64,000 nucleotides of DNA from Mycolicibacterium mageritense (GCF_010727475.1 NZ_AP022567.1:4836001-4900000); one strand, 5' to 3'. Positions 44,221 to 56,585 are shown, counted from the first letter of the stretch. Numbers and translations are program-made. Notes: a model not told the origin generated them from the sequence alone.

Positions 44221-44610
44221 GTGCAGACGATCACCATTGCCTTCGACATCGACGGAACCTTGCGCGACAACACGATCACCGACGCGTACGTCGCCAACGA
44301 GCGCATCCGCACGCTGCTGATCACCCTCGCCGGCATGAAGAACACCCGCATCATGTTGTGGTCCGGCGGCGGTGCGGCGTACGCGCGGCGGGCCGCCGAC
44401 GCCATGGGGATCACGAAGTACGTCGACGAATACGGCGACAAGGGCTACGGCGGCTACGACGCCGACGGCAAGCCCATCTTCCACACCGATCTCAGGCCCG
44501 ACATCGCGTTCGACGACATCGAGGAATTCGGGCTCGCCACGTTCAACCTCATCGTGCAGGAGAAGGGATTCACGCCGGGCTACCCGCCGCCGGAGCGTCG
44601 CGGCACGTGA
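44221..44610 (+). CDS. Small HAD-family hydrolase
   Basis: A 129-residue HAD-fold protein without a cap domain. The catalytic motif I is FDIDGTLRDN, motif II is LWSGGG, and the late Asp pair is PDIAFDDIEEFG. Probably a small phosphatase of unknown substrate. GTG 44221 is used; upstream of it are 97 bases without a gene. It ends 20 bases before tmk. Confidence 0.8.
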   Translation: MQTITIAFDIDGTLRDNTITDAYVANERIRTLLITLAGMKNTRIMLWSGGGAAYARRAADAMGITKYVDEYGDKGYGGYDADGKPIFHTDLRPDIAFDDIEEFGLATFNLIVQEKGFTPGYPPPERRGT

Positions 44611-44618
44611 CGACGGGT

Positions 44619-44624
44619 TAGGCT
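44619..44624 (+). promoter_or_regulatory. -10 box of tmk (leaderless)
   Basis: TAGGCT, 6 bases before the tmk GTG. Transcription would begin at or next to the start codon. Confidence 0.5.
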
Positions 44625-44630
44625 CGCCGC

Positions 44631-45257
44631 GTGCTGATCGTGATCGAAGGCGTCGATGGCGCGGGCAAACGCACTCTGACCAGCGGTCTGCGCTCGGTGT
44701 TCGAATCGACCGGCAAGTCCGTTGGCAGCCTGGACTTTCCGCGTTACCACCGTTCGGTGCCCGCTGATCTGGCAGCCGAAGCCCTGCACGGCGCTCACGG
44801 TGACCTGGCCGACTCGGTGTACGCGATGGCCACCCTGTTCGCGCTCGACCGGGCCGGCGCCAAGGACGAGATCGAGCATCTGCGCGACGCCTACGACGTC
44901 GTCATCCTGGACCGCTACGTGGCGTCCAACGCGGCCTACAGCGCAGCGCGGCTGCACCAGGGCGCCGACGGTGACGTCGTGGCCTGGGTGCGCGCGCTCG
45001 AGTTCGACCGGCTCAAGTTGCCCGTGCCGGACTGGCAGATCCTGCTCGACGTGCCGACCGAGCTGGCCGCGCAGCGGGCCGAGCATCGCGCCAACACCGA
45101 GGCTGATCGCGCCAAGGACGCCTATGAACGTGACGGCGGCCTGCAGCGGCGCACGGGTGAGGTGTACACGTCCCTGGCCGCCGCGCAGTGGTGCGGCCGA
45201 TGGGCCGTCGTCGGCCCGGACGTGGATCCCGCGGCGCTGGCTCTGCAGTTGGGCTGA
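44631..45257 (+). CDS. tmk: Thymidylate kinase Tmk
   Basis: A 208-residue kinase making dTDP from dTMP. The P-loop IEGVDGAGKRTLTS begins at residue 4; DRYVASNAAYSAARL and the phosphate-site segment follow. The start GTG is 6 bases after TAGGCT, which fixes it as leaderless. It is followed by the PLP decarboxylase gene. Confidence 0.94.
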   Translation: MLIVIEGVDGAGKRTLTSGLRSVFESTGKSVGSLDFPRYHRSVPADLAAEALHGAHGDLADSVYAMATLFALDRAGAKDEIEHLRDAYDVVILDRYVASNAAYSAARLHQGADGDVVAWVRALEFDRLKLPVPDWQILLDVPTELAAQRAEHRANTEADRAKDAYERDGGLQRRTGEVYTSLAAAQWCGRWAVVGPDVDPAALALQLG

Positions 45258-45285
45258 ACCGGCCTGCCTGCAGAGAATCCGACGT

Positions 45286-45291
45286 TAAGGT
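45286..45291 (+). promoter_or_regulatory. -10 box of the PLP decarboxylase gene (leaderless)
   Basis: TAAGGT, 6 bases before GTG 45298, the same arrangement as for tmk. Confidence 0.45.
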
Positions 45292-45297
45292 CGGGCC

Positions 45298-46740
45298 GTG
45301 CCGACTGATCCGCGAGGGTTGCGCTCACACGCCCCGCTGTTGGATGCGTGGTTGCGGTTCCAGGAGGATCCGCCGACACCGTTCACCATCCCCGGCCACA
45401 AACAGCGGAGTGATGTCGTCGGCGACGTCGTTGCCGGCGACGTGCCGCTGTACGCCGGTCTGGACACGATGAAGCTGAGTCGCGGTGTGCTCGCCGACGC
45501 CGAGGCCAGGGCCGCCCGGCTGTGGGGTGCGGATATCTGCCGCTTTTCCGTGGGCGGCGCAAGCCACGGAAATCAGGCGCTGGCGCTGGCCGTCGCCCAC
45601 GGTTCGGCCGACTCCGACGGCGGCGGCAACGGTTCGGTGATCGTCAGCCGCACCCTGCACCGGTCGATGCTGCTCGGCCTGGTGCTCGCCGGGCTCACGC
45701 CCGTGTGGGTACGCCCGGAGGTCGACCCGTCGATCGGGTTGCCGCGCGGCGTCTCGCCGGCCGGGGTGGCCGAGGCGCTGCGTCGTCATCCGGAGGCGAG
45801 GGCGGTGTTCGTCGGCGATCCGTCGTATGTCGGCACGGTCGGCGACGTCGCGGCGCTCGCCGACGTCGCGCATGCCCACGACGTGCCGCTGATCGTGGAC
45901 TCGGCATGGGCCGCGCACTTCGGTTTTCATCCGCACCTGCCGAGGCATGCACTACAACTCGGCGCCGACGCCATGGTGGTCAGTGCCCACAAGACGCTGC
46001 CGGCCTGGAGCCAGGCGGCGCTGGTGTTGGTTCAGGGACGACGGATCGACCCGGCCCGGCTGGACGCGGGCGTGGAGGCGACGCATACGACCAGCCCCGC
46101 GGGCGCCATCCTCGCCAGCATCGACGCCTCGCGTGCGCTGTTGGAACGCCACGGGGAGGCGATGCTCGGTGAGGTGCTCACCGCGGTCGGCAAGGCCCGC
46201 GGCCGACTGGCAGGCGTCGAGGGGCTCGTCGTGCTCGACGGCCCCGGAGTCGATCCGCTCAAGTTGACGTTGGTGCTGTCGGGAACCGGTGCCGACGGGA
46301 ACCTCGTCGAGGACGACTTACTCGCCGCGGGACTGCCGGTCGAGGCGGCCGAGCGCGACACGCTCGTCGCGCAGGTGTCGCTGGCCGATTCGGCGCAGAC
46401 CCTCGACCGGTTCTCCGACGCCGTCGTCGCATCGGTGGAACGGCACCGCGCGGCCCCGCGACCCGTCGTCACCGGCGCCGCATACCAGGTGACCCCGGTG
46501 ACGGCCATGCCGCCGCGGGCCGCGTTCTTCGCGCCGACCGAAACCGTCGGCCTCGACGAGTCCGTCGGCCGGGTCAGTGTCGAACTCGTCGCGCCCTACC
46601 CGCCGGGGATTCCCGTCCTGGCTCCCGGTGAGGAGATCACCGAATCCGTGCTCGCCGCCCTCGGCAAGGCGCGCGCCGACGGTATCCGCATCGCCTACGC
46701 CGCCGATCCCACGCTGCGAACGCTCCGCGTCGTCGGTTAG
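45298..46740 (+). CDS. PLP-dependent Orn/Lys/Arg-decarboxylase-like protein
   Basis: A 480-residue fold-type I PLP enzyme of the short (YaaO/SpeA-like) Orn/Lys/Arg decarboxylase group. The PLP lysine is K232 in VSAHKTLPAWSQAA; the N-terminal FTIPGHKQ is a family hallmark, with IVDSAWAAHFGFH and FSVGGASHGNQA. The late C-terminal domain is retained. GTG 45298 is 6 bases after TAAGGT. The amino-acid substrate is not known. It sits beside tmk, as yaaO does in Bacillus. Confidence 0.87.
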   Translation: MPTDPRGLRSHAPLLDAWLRFQEDPPTPFTIPGHKQRSDVVGDVVAGDVPLYAGLDTMKLSRGVLADAEARAARLWGADICRFSVGGASHGNQALALAVAHGSADSDGGGNGSVIVSRTLHRSMLLGLVLAGLTPVWVRPEVDPSIGLPRGVSPAGVAEALRRHPEARAVFVGDPSYVGTVGDVAALADVAHAHDVPLIVDSAWAAHFGFHPHLPRHALQLGADAMVVSAHKTLPAWSQAALVLVQGRRIDPARLDAGVEATHTTSPAGAILASIDASRALLERHGEAMLGEVLTAVGKARGRLAGVEGLVVLDGPGVDPLKLTLVLSGTGADGNLVEDDLLAAGLPVEAAERDTLVAQVSLADSAQTLDRFSDAVVASVERHRAAPRPVVTGAAYQVTPVTAMPPRAAFFAPTETVGLDESVGRVSVELVAPYPPGIPVLAPGEEITESVLAALGKARADGIRIAYAADPTLRTLRVVG

Positions 46741-46824
46741 ACGGATGCGACGTCGGGGCCGGACGCAGACAAACCCAAGATCACCGCGTGTGGTAGCCGA
46801 GTTTTATCGCGATCTGGTGACACC

Positions 46825-47511
46825 ATGGACACCATGAGGCAAAGGATCCTTGTCGTCGACGACGACCCATCGCTGGCCGAGATGCTCACCATCGTGTTGC
46901 GTGGTGAGGGTTTCGACACCGCGGTCATCGGCGACGGCAGCCAGGCACTCACCGCGGTCCGGGAACTGCGGCCTGATCTCGTGCTGCTCGACCTGATGCT
47001 GCCAGGGATGAACGGCATCGACGTGTGCCGGGTGCTGCGCGCCGACTCCGGTGTGCCGATCGTGATGCTCACGGCCAAGACCGACACGGTCGACGTGGTG
47101 CTGGGCCTGGAGTCCGGTGCCGACGACTACGTGATGAAGCCGTTCAAGCCGAAGGAACTCGTCGCGCGGGTGCGGGCCCGGTTGCGCCGCAACGAGGATG
47201 AGCCGGCCGAGCTGTTGTCGATCAGCGATGTCGAGATCGATGTGCCCGCCCACAAGGTGACGCGCCAAGGTGAGCAGATTTCGCTGACACCGCTTGAGTT
47301 CGACCTGCTGGTGGCGCTGGCACGCAAACCGCGGCAGGTGTTTACTCGTGATGTGCTGCTCGAACAGGTGTGGGGATATCGCCACCCCGCCGACACCCGT
47401 TTGGTGAACGTGCATGTCCAGCGGTTGCGGGCCAAGGTCGAGAAGGATCCCGAGAACCCGCAGGTGGTACTGACCGTTCGAGGAGTGGGATACAAGGCCG
47501 GACCACCGTGA
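46825..47511 (+). CDS. mtrA: Response regulator MtrA
   Basis: A 228-residue OmpR-type regulator, essential in M. tuberculosis, acting on cell division, oriC and cell-wall genes. The phospho-acceptor is D56 in LLDLMLPG; LTAKTD and MKPFKPKE complete the receiver. The winged-helix DNA domain is residues about 130-225 (VWGYRHPADTRLVNVHVQRL). ATG 46825 has GGTGA 4 bases upstream. It is followed by mtrB. Confidence 0.96.
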   Translation: MDTMRQRILVVDDDPSLAEMLTIVLRGEGFDTAVIGDGSQALTAVRELRPDLVLLDLMLPGMNGIDVCRVLRADSGVPIVMLTAKTDTVDVVLGLESGADDYVMKPFKPKELVARVRARLRRNEDEPAELLSISDVEIDVPAHKVTRQGEQISLTPLEFDLLVALARKPRQVFTRDVLLEQVWGYRHPADTRLVNVHVQRLRAKVEKDPENPQVVLTVRGVGYKAGPP

Positions 47512-47551
47512 TCTCACGGCTCGCCGTGCTTCCCACCCGACGGCGGTGCCC

Positions 47552-49210
47552 GTGATCTTCAGCTCCAGACGACGCATCCGTGGGCGCTGGGGAGGTACCG
47601 GCCCGCTGTTGCGCGGATTGGGGACGCTGGGCAGGGCCTTGAGTCTGGTGTGGCGTCGCTCGCTGCAATTGCGGGTCGTCAGCCTGACTTTGGGCCTTTC
47701 GCTCGCCGTCATCCTGGTGCTGGGTTTCGTGTTGACCAGCCAGATCACCGACCGGGTGCTCGAAGTCAAGGTCAAGGCCGCGACCGAAGAGGTCGAGCGG
47801 GCCCGAAACACCGTCAGCGGCATCGTCGGTGGGGAAGAGAGCCGGTCGCTCGACAGCAGCCTGCAGTTGGCCCGCAACACCCTGATCGACCGCAAGGCCG
47901 ACGTGGGGGCGGATCTCGCCGGCGCGTTCGACGCCGTGCTCGTGGTCCCCGGCGACGGGCCACGTGCGGCGACCGCGGCAGGCCCGGTTCAGCAGGTGCC
48001 CAACGCCCTCCGGGATTTCGTCAAGGCGGGGCAGGTCAGCTACCAGTACGCGACCGTGCACACCGAGGGCTTCTCCGGCCCGGCGCTGATCGTGGGCAGT
48101 CCGACGTCGTCGTCGGTGCCCAATCTTGAGCTGTACCTGATCTTCCCGCTGAACAACGAGGAGAGCACCATCTCGCTGGTGCGCGGCACCATGCTGACCG
48201 GTGGCGTGGTGCTGTTGGGGCTGCTCGCCGCGATCGCCCTGGTTGTCGCGCGCCAGATCGTGCAGCCCGTACGGTCCGCATCGCGCATCGCCGAGCGGTT
48301 TGCCGAAGGCCATCTCACCGAACGCATGCCGGTGCGCGGCGAGGACGACATGGCGCGGCTCGCGGTGTCGTTCAACGACATGGCCGAAAGCCTGTCGCGG
48401 CAGATCCAGCAGCTCGAGGAATTCGGAAACCTGCAGCGGCGCTTCACGTCTGATGTGAGTCACGAGCTGCGCACGCCGCTGACCACGGTGCGCATGGCGG
48501 CCGATCTGATCTACGACCACAGTGAGGATCTCGACCCGGCGTTGCGCCGGTCGACCGAACTCATGGTCAACGAACTCGACCGGTTCGAAACCTTGCTCGC
48601 CGACCTGCTGGAGATCTCCCGTCACGACGCCGGTGTCGCGGAACTGTCGGTCGAGTCGGTGGATCTGCGCTCGACCGTGCGCAGCGCGCTCGACAACGTC
48701 GGGCACCTGGCGGCCGACGCCGACATCGAACTCGACGTCGACATGCCGACCGACGAGGTGATCGCCGAGGTGGATCCTCGCCGCGTGGAACGGATTCTGC
48801 GCAACCTCATCGCCAACGCCATCGACCACGCCGAGCACAAGCCCGTCCAGATCCGCATGGCGGCCGACGAGGACACCGTGGCCGTGACGGTCCGCGACTT
48901 CGGCGTCGGGCTGCGGCCCGGCGAGGAGAAGCTGGTGTTCAGCCGGTTCTGGCGCTCGGACCCGTCGCGCGTGCGCCGCTCGGGTGGCACGGGGCTGGGC
49001 CTGGCCATCAGCATCGAGGACGCGCGGCTGCACCAGGGCCGACTGGAGGCCTGGGGTGAGCCGGGCAAGGGCGCGTGCTTCCGGCTCACGCTGCCGCTGG
49101 TGCGCGGCCACAAGGTGACGACGAGCCCGCTGCCGCTGAACCCGATGTCACCCAAACGTGCTGTGCGGCGGCCGAACAGGGATCGGATTGTGGCGGAGGA
49201 GAACGTGTGA
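47552..49210 (+). CDS. mtrB: Sensor histidine kinase MtrB
   Basis: A 552-residue membrane sensor kinase, partner of MtrA. Two helices (LTLGLSLAVILVLGFVL and GGVVLLGLLAAIALVVA) flank an extracytoplasmic domain of about 140 residues, then HAMP, the His motif SDVSHELRTPL (about H304) and the ATP lobe with NAIDHAEHK and GGTGLGLAIS. GTG 47552 gives VIFSSRRR; GTG 47546 is two codons further up. The gene overlaps lpqB by 4 bases. Confidence 0.95.
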   Translation: MIFSSRRRIRGRWGGTGPLLRGLGTLGRALSLVWRRSLQLRVVSLTLGLSLAVILVLGFVLTSQITDRVLEVKVKAATEEVERARNTVSGIVGGEESRSLDSSLQLARNTLIDRKADVGADLAGAFDAVLVVPGDGPRAATAAGPVQQVPNALRDFVKAGQVSYQYATVHTEGFSGPALIVGSPTSSSVPNLELYLIFPLNNEESTISLVRGTMLTGGVVLLGLLAAIALVVARQIVQPVRSASRIAERFAEGHLTERMPVRGEDDMARLAVSFNDMAESLSRQIQQLEEFGNLQRRFTSDVSHELRTPLTTVRMAADLIYDHSEDLDPALRRSTELMVNELDRFETLLADLLEISRHDAGVAELSVESVDLRSTVRSALDNVGHLAADADIELDVDMPTDEVIAEVDPRRVERILRNLIANAIDHAEHKPVQIRMAADEDTVAVTVRDFGVGLRPGEEKLVFSRFWRSDPSRVRRSGGTGLGLAISIEDARLHQGRLEAWGEPGKGACFRLTLPLVRGHKVTTSPLPLNPMSPKRAVRRPNRDRIVAEENV

Positions 49211-50967
49211 AGCGCCTGCTGACGGCGATGATCGTCGGTCTGGTACTGGTGAGCACCGGTTGCGCGGGGATCCCGAATTCGTCGTCGCCGCAAGCCATCG
49301 GCACGGTCGACCGGCCAGCACCTCCGAGCCTGCCCAAACCCGCGCCGGGCATGGATCCCGATGTGCTGTTGCGCGAATTCCTCAAGGCCACCGCGGATCC
49401 GGCCAACCGTCACCTGGCCGCCCGGCAGTTCCTGACCGAATCGGCCTCCAGTTCGTGGGACGACGCGGGCAGCGCACTGCTGATCGACCGCGTGGTGTTC
49501 GTGGAAACCCGCAGTGCCGACCGGGTTTCGGTGACCATGCGGGCCGACATCCTGGGATCGCTCTCCGATCTCGGTGTGTTCGAGACCGGCGAGGGAGCAC
49601 TGCCGGATCCCGGGCCCATCGAACTGGTCACCACGCCGGGCGGCTGGCGCATCGACCGGCTGCCCAACGGAGTCTTCCTGGACTGGCAGCAGTTCCAGTC
49701 CACCTACAAGCGCTACACGCTCTATTTCGTCGACCCGACCGGAACCACCGTGGTGCCCGACCCGCGATACGTCGCGGTGTCCGATCAGGACCAACTGGCC
49801 ACCGAACTGGTCTCGAAGCTGATCGCCGGACCACGCCCCGAGATGGACAAGTCGGTGCGCAACATGTTGGGCGCGCCCCTCAAACTGCGCGGACCGGTGA
49901 CCCGGGCCGACGGCGGCAAGACGGGCGTCGGCCGGGGCTACGGTGGTGCCCGTATCGACCTGGAGAACGTCTCGGCCACCGACCCGCACAGCAGGCAACT
50001 GCTTGCCGCACAGCTCATCTGGACCCTCGCGCGGGCAGGGATCAGCGGGCCCTACGTCATCAACGCCGACGGCGCGCCCCTCGACGACCGATTCTCCGAC
50101 GGGTGGGAGACCTCCGACGTGGCTGCCACCGACCCGGGCGCCGCGCCCGGGGCCGCCGCGGGCCTGCACGCGCTGGTGGGCGGTTCGCTGGTGTCGCTCG
50201 ACGGGCAGCGGAGCACACGGCTGTCCGGCGCGTTCGGGCAGGCGCCCAACCAGGTCTCGGCCTCGGTGTCGCGCAACGGCCAGGATGCCGCTTCGGTGGT
50301 GGTGCTGCCCGGCGCACCGGAGCCGACGGCGGCGTCGCTGTGGATCGGGCCGCTCGGCGGCGGAACCGTGCAGGCCTTGGAAGGTCGCAGCCTGTCCCGC
50401 CCGAGTTGGTCGCTGGACCAGGCGGTGTGGGTCGTGGTCGACGGCATCAACGTGGTGCGGGCCATCAGGGACGCGTCGGGTGCCCCGGCCCGGATCCCGG
50501 TCGACACCACCGCGGTGTCCATCCGTTACCCGGGACCGATCACCGAATTGCAGTTGTCGCGCGACGGCACCCGCGCCGCGATGGTGATCGGCGGGCAGGT
50601 CATCCTCGCCGGTGTCGAGCAGACGCCGGACGGCCAGTTCCTGCTCACCTACCCGCGACGGCTCGGGTTCGGGCTCGGCAACACCGTGGTCTCGCTGTCC
50701 TGGCGCACCGGTGACGACATCGTCGTGAGCCGTACCGATCCCCAGCATCCGGTCTCCTACGTCAACCTCGACGGCGTGAACTCCGACGGGCCCAGCCGCA
50801 ACCTGGTCATGCCGGTGACCACCGTGGCCGCCAATCCGTCGACTGTGTATGTGGCCGATCAGCGTGGCGTACTGCAACTTTCGGCCTCGGCGACCGATGA
50901 CAACCCGGGCTGGTCGGAGGTGCGTCCGCTCATGGTGGCCGGCGCGATCCCGGTGCTGCCGGGCTGA
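49207..50967 (+). CDS. lpqB: Lipoprotein LpqB
   Basis: A 586-residue exported lipoprotein that binds and tunes MtrB. The lipobox is LVSTGC at residues 14-19. A GerMN-like domain (residues about 150-270: YTLYFVDPTGTTVVPDPRY) is followed by a beta-propeller-like C-terminal domain. The GTG overlaps the mtrB stop (GTGTGA). mtrA-mtrB-lpqB is a conserved operon. Confidence 0.95.
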   Translation: MKRLLTAMIVGLVLVSTGCAGIPNSSSPQAIGTVDRPAPPSLPKPAPGMDPDVLLREFLKATADPANRHLAARQFLTESASSSWDDAGSALLIDRVVFVETRSADRVSVTMRADILGSLSDLGVFETGEGALPDPGPIELVTTPGGWRIDRLPNGVFLDWQQFQSTYKRYTLYFVDPTGTTVVPDPRYVAVSDQDQLATELVSKLIAGPRPEMDKSVRNMLGAPLKLRGPVTRADGGKTGVGRGYGGARIDLENVSATDPHSRQLLAAQLIWTLARAGISGPYVINADGAPLDDRFSDGWETSDVAATDPGAAPGAAAGLHALVGGSLVSLDGQRSTRLSGAFGQAPNQVSASVSRNGQDAASVVVLPGAPEPTAASLWIGPLGGGTVQALEGRSLSRPSWSLDQAVWVVVDGINVVRAIRDASGAPARIPVDTTAVSIRYPGPITELQLSRDGTRAAMVIGGQVILAGVEQTPDGQFLLTYPRRLGFGLGNTVVSLSWRTGDDIVVSRTDPQHPVSYVNLDGVNSDGPSRNLVMPVTTVAANPSTVYVADQRGVLQLSASATDDNPGWSEVRPLMVAGAIPVLPG

Positions 50968-51012
50968 CGCGGCACCGGGAAATAGGCGTCCTCGGCTGCC
51001 TCGGACCGGTCT

Positions 51013-51018
51013 TAGGCT
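51013..51018 (+). promoter_or_regulatory. -10 box before the gene at 51041
   Basis: TAGGCT, 22 bases before ATG 51041. GGGGGG-rich sequence between them may serve as a ribosome site. Confidence 0.35.
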
Positions 51019-51040
51019 GGAGGCCGATAAGGGGGGTGGC

Positions 51041-51940
51041 ATGGCAGACGAGCGCGACACCGCGTATCCGACGATGACGATGGACGAGATGGCGTATCTT
51101 CGGCGTCTCACCTTGCAGGCGTTGGCGGCTCGTGGGGTCGAGGCGGTCTTCACCGCCGACGGCACCACGGCGAAGTGTTCCAACGGATCGAGCTACGGTC
51201 TCGACAATCTGGCGCGAACGTGTCGCAACGCGGTGCACGAGGATTGGCCTGCGTTGGTGGACAAGCACTTCGCCGACATGCTGGCCGCGCGGGATCGTCC
51301 CGGCGTCGAGGACATGGACACGTCCGAACTGCTCGCGCGGGTACGGGCGCGGGTGCTCTCGACCGATCAGGTCGAGTCCGCACCCGGCGGGATGTTGTCG
51401 TACGGCTGGCCGATCGCCGACGGTCTGACCGAGGTGCTGTGCGTCGATCACCCCGATGTCGTCGCCTACCTCAACGCCGGCCAGATAGCCACGCGTGACG
51501 CAGGCGCACTGCGCGAAGCGGGTCGGCGCAACACCGGCGCCGAGCCGATCGACCAGGTGATCCCACGACAGACCGATGGTGCGGAGTTCCTGATCCTGGC
51601 CGGCGAATCGGTGTTCGTCGGCTCGAAGATTCTCGACGTCGGCGCCTTGGTGCCCGTATACCTGCCGGTCGCACCGAACGGCGTGATCGTCGGTGCGCCG
51701 TCGCGGAACCTGCTGATTGCTCACCACGTCCAGACCGCGACATCGACCATCGCCGCGGTGAATGCGATGGCTCGGCTGTGCCAGACCCTGAGCTCCGGCA
51801 ATCCGGGCCCGATCAGCCCGGATCTCTATTACTGGAACGGCGCCCTGCAGCGGGTCACCTCGGTGAACCCGCAGACCCAGGCCATCGCGATCCTGGGTGA
51901 CGGCGCGTTCGGCGACGTGCTCACCGCGTTGATGCAGTGA
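51041..51940 (+). CDS. Conserved protein of unknown function between lpqB and comF
   Basis: A 299-residue soluble protein without signal peptide or membrane helix. Mixed alpha/beta, with a Leu-rich N-terminal helix and a late segment APSRNLLIAHHVQTATSTIA. No known domain is recognised. The ATG was chosen for the run of G upstream. A gene of similar size (Rv3243c) has this place in M. tuberculosis; whether they are related was not tested. It lies 10 bases before comF. Confidence 0.7.
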   Translation: MADERDTAYPTMTMDEMAYLRRLTLQALAARGVEAVFTADGTTAKCSNGSSYGLDNLARTCRNAVHEDWPALVDKHFADMLAARDRPGVEDMDTSELLARVRARVLSTDQVESAPGGMLSYGWPIADGLTEVLCVDHPDVVAYLNAGQIATRDAGALREAGRRNTGAEPIDQVIPRQTDGAEFLILAGESVFVGSKILDVGALVPVYLPVAPNGVIVGAPSRNLLIAHHVQTATSTIAAVNAMARLCQTLSSGNPGPISPDLYYWNGALQRVTSVNPQTQAIAILGDGAFGDVLTALMQ

Positions 51941-51950
51941 CGTCGGACAT

Positions 51951-52580
51951 ATGCTCGACCTCATCCTGCCGCTGGAGTGCGGCGGTTGCGGGGCACCTTC
52001 GACGCGGTGGTGTCCGGACTGCGCCCGGGAATTGGCGGTGCGCCCCGACGAACCCCACGTGATCACGCCGCGCACGGATCCCGGTGTCCCCGTGTTCGCG
52101 CTCGGCCGCTACGCGGGTGCCCGACGGCGCGCGATCGTGGCGGCAAAGGAGCAGGGGCGCGCGGACCTGGTGGTTCCGCTCGGTGCCGCGCTGCGGACGG
52201 GCCTGGACCGGCTGCTCACGTGGGGCATCGTCACCGCGCCCGCGACCGTGGTCCCCGCGCCGACCCGGCGGCTGGCGGCGCGCCGCCGCGGCGGCGATCC
52301 CGTCGCCCGGATGGCCTCGGCGGCTGTCGCCGGACGGCAGGGGATCGGCATGACGCAGGCCCTGCGCACCAGGGCGTGGGTGCGCGACTCGGTCGGCCTG
52401 TCCGGCACCGATCGACAGCGCAACATCGCCGGTCGCGTCCGGCTTCTCCGACCGGTCGCCGACGAGGTGGTACTGGTCGACGACATCGTCACGACCGGCG
52501 CAACGGCCGCCGAGTCGGTGCGCGTTCTGCGTTCCGCGGGGGCTTGCGTGGTGGCGGTGCTCGCCATCGCCCATACCTGA
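51951..52580 (+). CDS. ComF family phosphoribosyltransferase-like protein
   Basis: A 209-residue protein. It has an N-terminal zinc-ribbon-like LECGGCGAPSTRWCPDC and the C-terminal PRPP-binding loop VVLVDDIVTTGATAAES, typical of ComF proteins. In other bacteria ComF is used in DNA uptake, but in mycobacteria the role is not known. It is 10 bases after the unknown gene, so probably co-transcribed. Confidence 0.9.
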   Translation: MLDLILPLECGGCGAPSTRWCPDCARELAVRPDEPHVITPRTDPGVPVFALGRYAGARRRAIVAAKEQGRADLVVPLGAALRTGLDRLLTWGIVTAPATVVPAPTRRLAARRRGGDPVARMASAAVAGRQGIGMTQALRTRAWVRDSVGLSGTDRQRNIAGRVRLLRPVADEVVLVDDIVTTGATAAESVRVLRSAGACVVAVLAIAHT

Positions 52581-52869
52581 CGGAGCCGGAAATTACTTGT
52601 CAATCAAACCGATATGAAGAACTGAAAACACGTCCGCGAAATCGGTGGCACGATCCGGTTAACACGGACTACCGTCGGCACCAACCACCCGTGAACCACT
52701 CACGGCGGCGCTGGAGCACACGGCGCCACTTCACCGCACACCGGTAGGAGGTGAGTACTCGACACCTTGCGCCGATGGGCGGAGCGACAAATCTTGGCCC
52801 ATCGCCGCAATTCGTTAAAGCCCGGCACGCAGACTGCGTGCAACGAGTGAGAGAAACGAGTTGCCAAGT
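52581..52869 (+). other. Gene-free leader before hpf
   Basis: This 289-base stretch between comF and hpf contains no supported gene. It has an unusually AT-rich patch (about 52590-52630), then GC-rich sequence and a TAGGAGG at 52745-52751 that has no good start codon after it. It may be the hpf promoter and leader. No SigF pattern or DosR box was found. Confidence 0.5.
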
Positions 52870-53550
52870 ATGTCAACCAATTCCCTGGATTCAGGCCGCA
52901 CCATGGTGGTCGAGGATCGCGATACGGAAGCCACCCCGGAACCCAACGCAGAGGTCGTGGTCAAGGGGCGCAACGTGGAGGTTCCCGATCACTTCCGCAT
53001 CTATGTCGCGGAAAAGCTGTCGCGCCTGGAGCGATTCGACCGGACCATATATCTCTTCGACGTCGAACTTGACCACGAACGCAACCGTCGGCAGCGCAAG
53101 AACTGCCAGCATGTGGAGATCACCGCCCGCGGGAGAGGCCCTGTCGTGCGCGGTGAGGCCTGCGCTGACAGTTTCTACGCCGCCCTGGAATCAGCAGCGG
53201 GCAAACTCGAGGCCAGACTGCGCCGTAGCAAGGACCGGCGCAAGATCCACTATGGCGACAAGACGCCCGTATCGCTGCACGAGGCCACCGCGCAAGATCC
53301 GCTGCAGGGCGCTTCGGCGCCGGAGCCGGTGGCGGAGACCGTCGAAACCGACGGCCTCGACGATCACGAACCCGGCCGGGTCGTACGCACCAAGGAACAC
53401 CCGGCCAAACCCATGACCGTGGATGACGCCCTCTACGAGATGGAGCTCGTCGGCCACGACTTCTTCCTGTTCCATGACAAGGAGAGCGACAAACCTTCGG
53501 TGGTGTACCGCCGTCACGCATACGACTACGGCCTCATCCGCCTGGCCTGA
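52870..53550 (+). CDS. hpf: Ribosome hibernation-promoting factor, long form
   Basis: A 226-residue long-form HPF that pairs 70S ribosomes in stationary phase or hypoxia. The N-terminal RaiA domain (NAEVVVKGRNVEVPDHFRIYVAEKL, read in parts) is followed by a linker and the C-terminal dimerisation domain (MTVDDALYEMELVGHDFFLF, then VVYRRHAYDYGLIR). ATG 52870 is used; a TTG at 52861 would add three residues. A strong terminator follows. Confidence 0.93.
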   Translation: MSTNSLDSGRTMVVEDRDTEATPEPNAEVVVKGRNVEVPDHFRIYVAEKLSRLERFDRTIYLFDVELDHERNRRQRKNCQHVEITARGRGPVVRGEACADSFYAALESAAGKLEARLRRSKDRRKIHYGDKTPVSLHEATAQDPLQGASAPEPVAETVETDGLDDHEPGRVVRTKEHPAKPMTVDDALYEMELVGHDFFLFHDKESDKPSVVYRRHAYDYGLIRLA

Positions 53551-53568
53551 CCCGCAGGCAGGCACGAA

Positions 53569-53598
53569 CGCACCCCGGAGCGCTCCGGGGTGCGTTTT
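53569..53598 (+). terminator. Rho-independent terminator after hpf
   Basis: A 12-base perfect stem, CGCACCCCGGAG and CTCCGGGGTGCG, with a tight 2-base loop, followed by TTTT. It is 18 bases after the hpf stop. Confidence 0.85.
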
Positions 53599-53723
53599 CG
53601 TCTTCTGGGTGCCTTGGCAGGCGAGTGCAACCAGCGATTTCGACCGGTCACCTACGATGGACCTCGACTGAAGCCCGTGCGGTGTCACCCACGGGGTCCA
53701 TCGATACCCACAGGGGAAATAGC

Positions 53724-56581
<2,858 letters not shown>

Positions 56582-56585
<4 letters not shown>

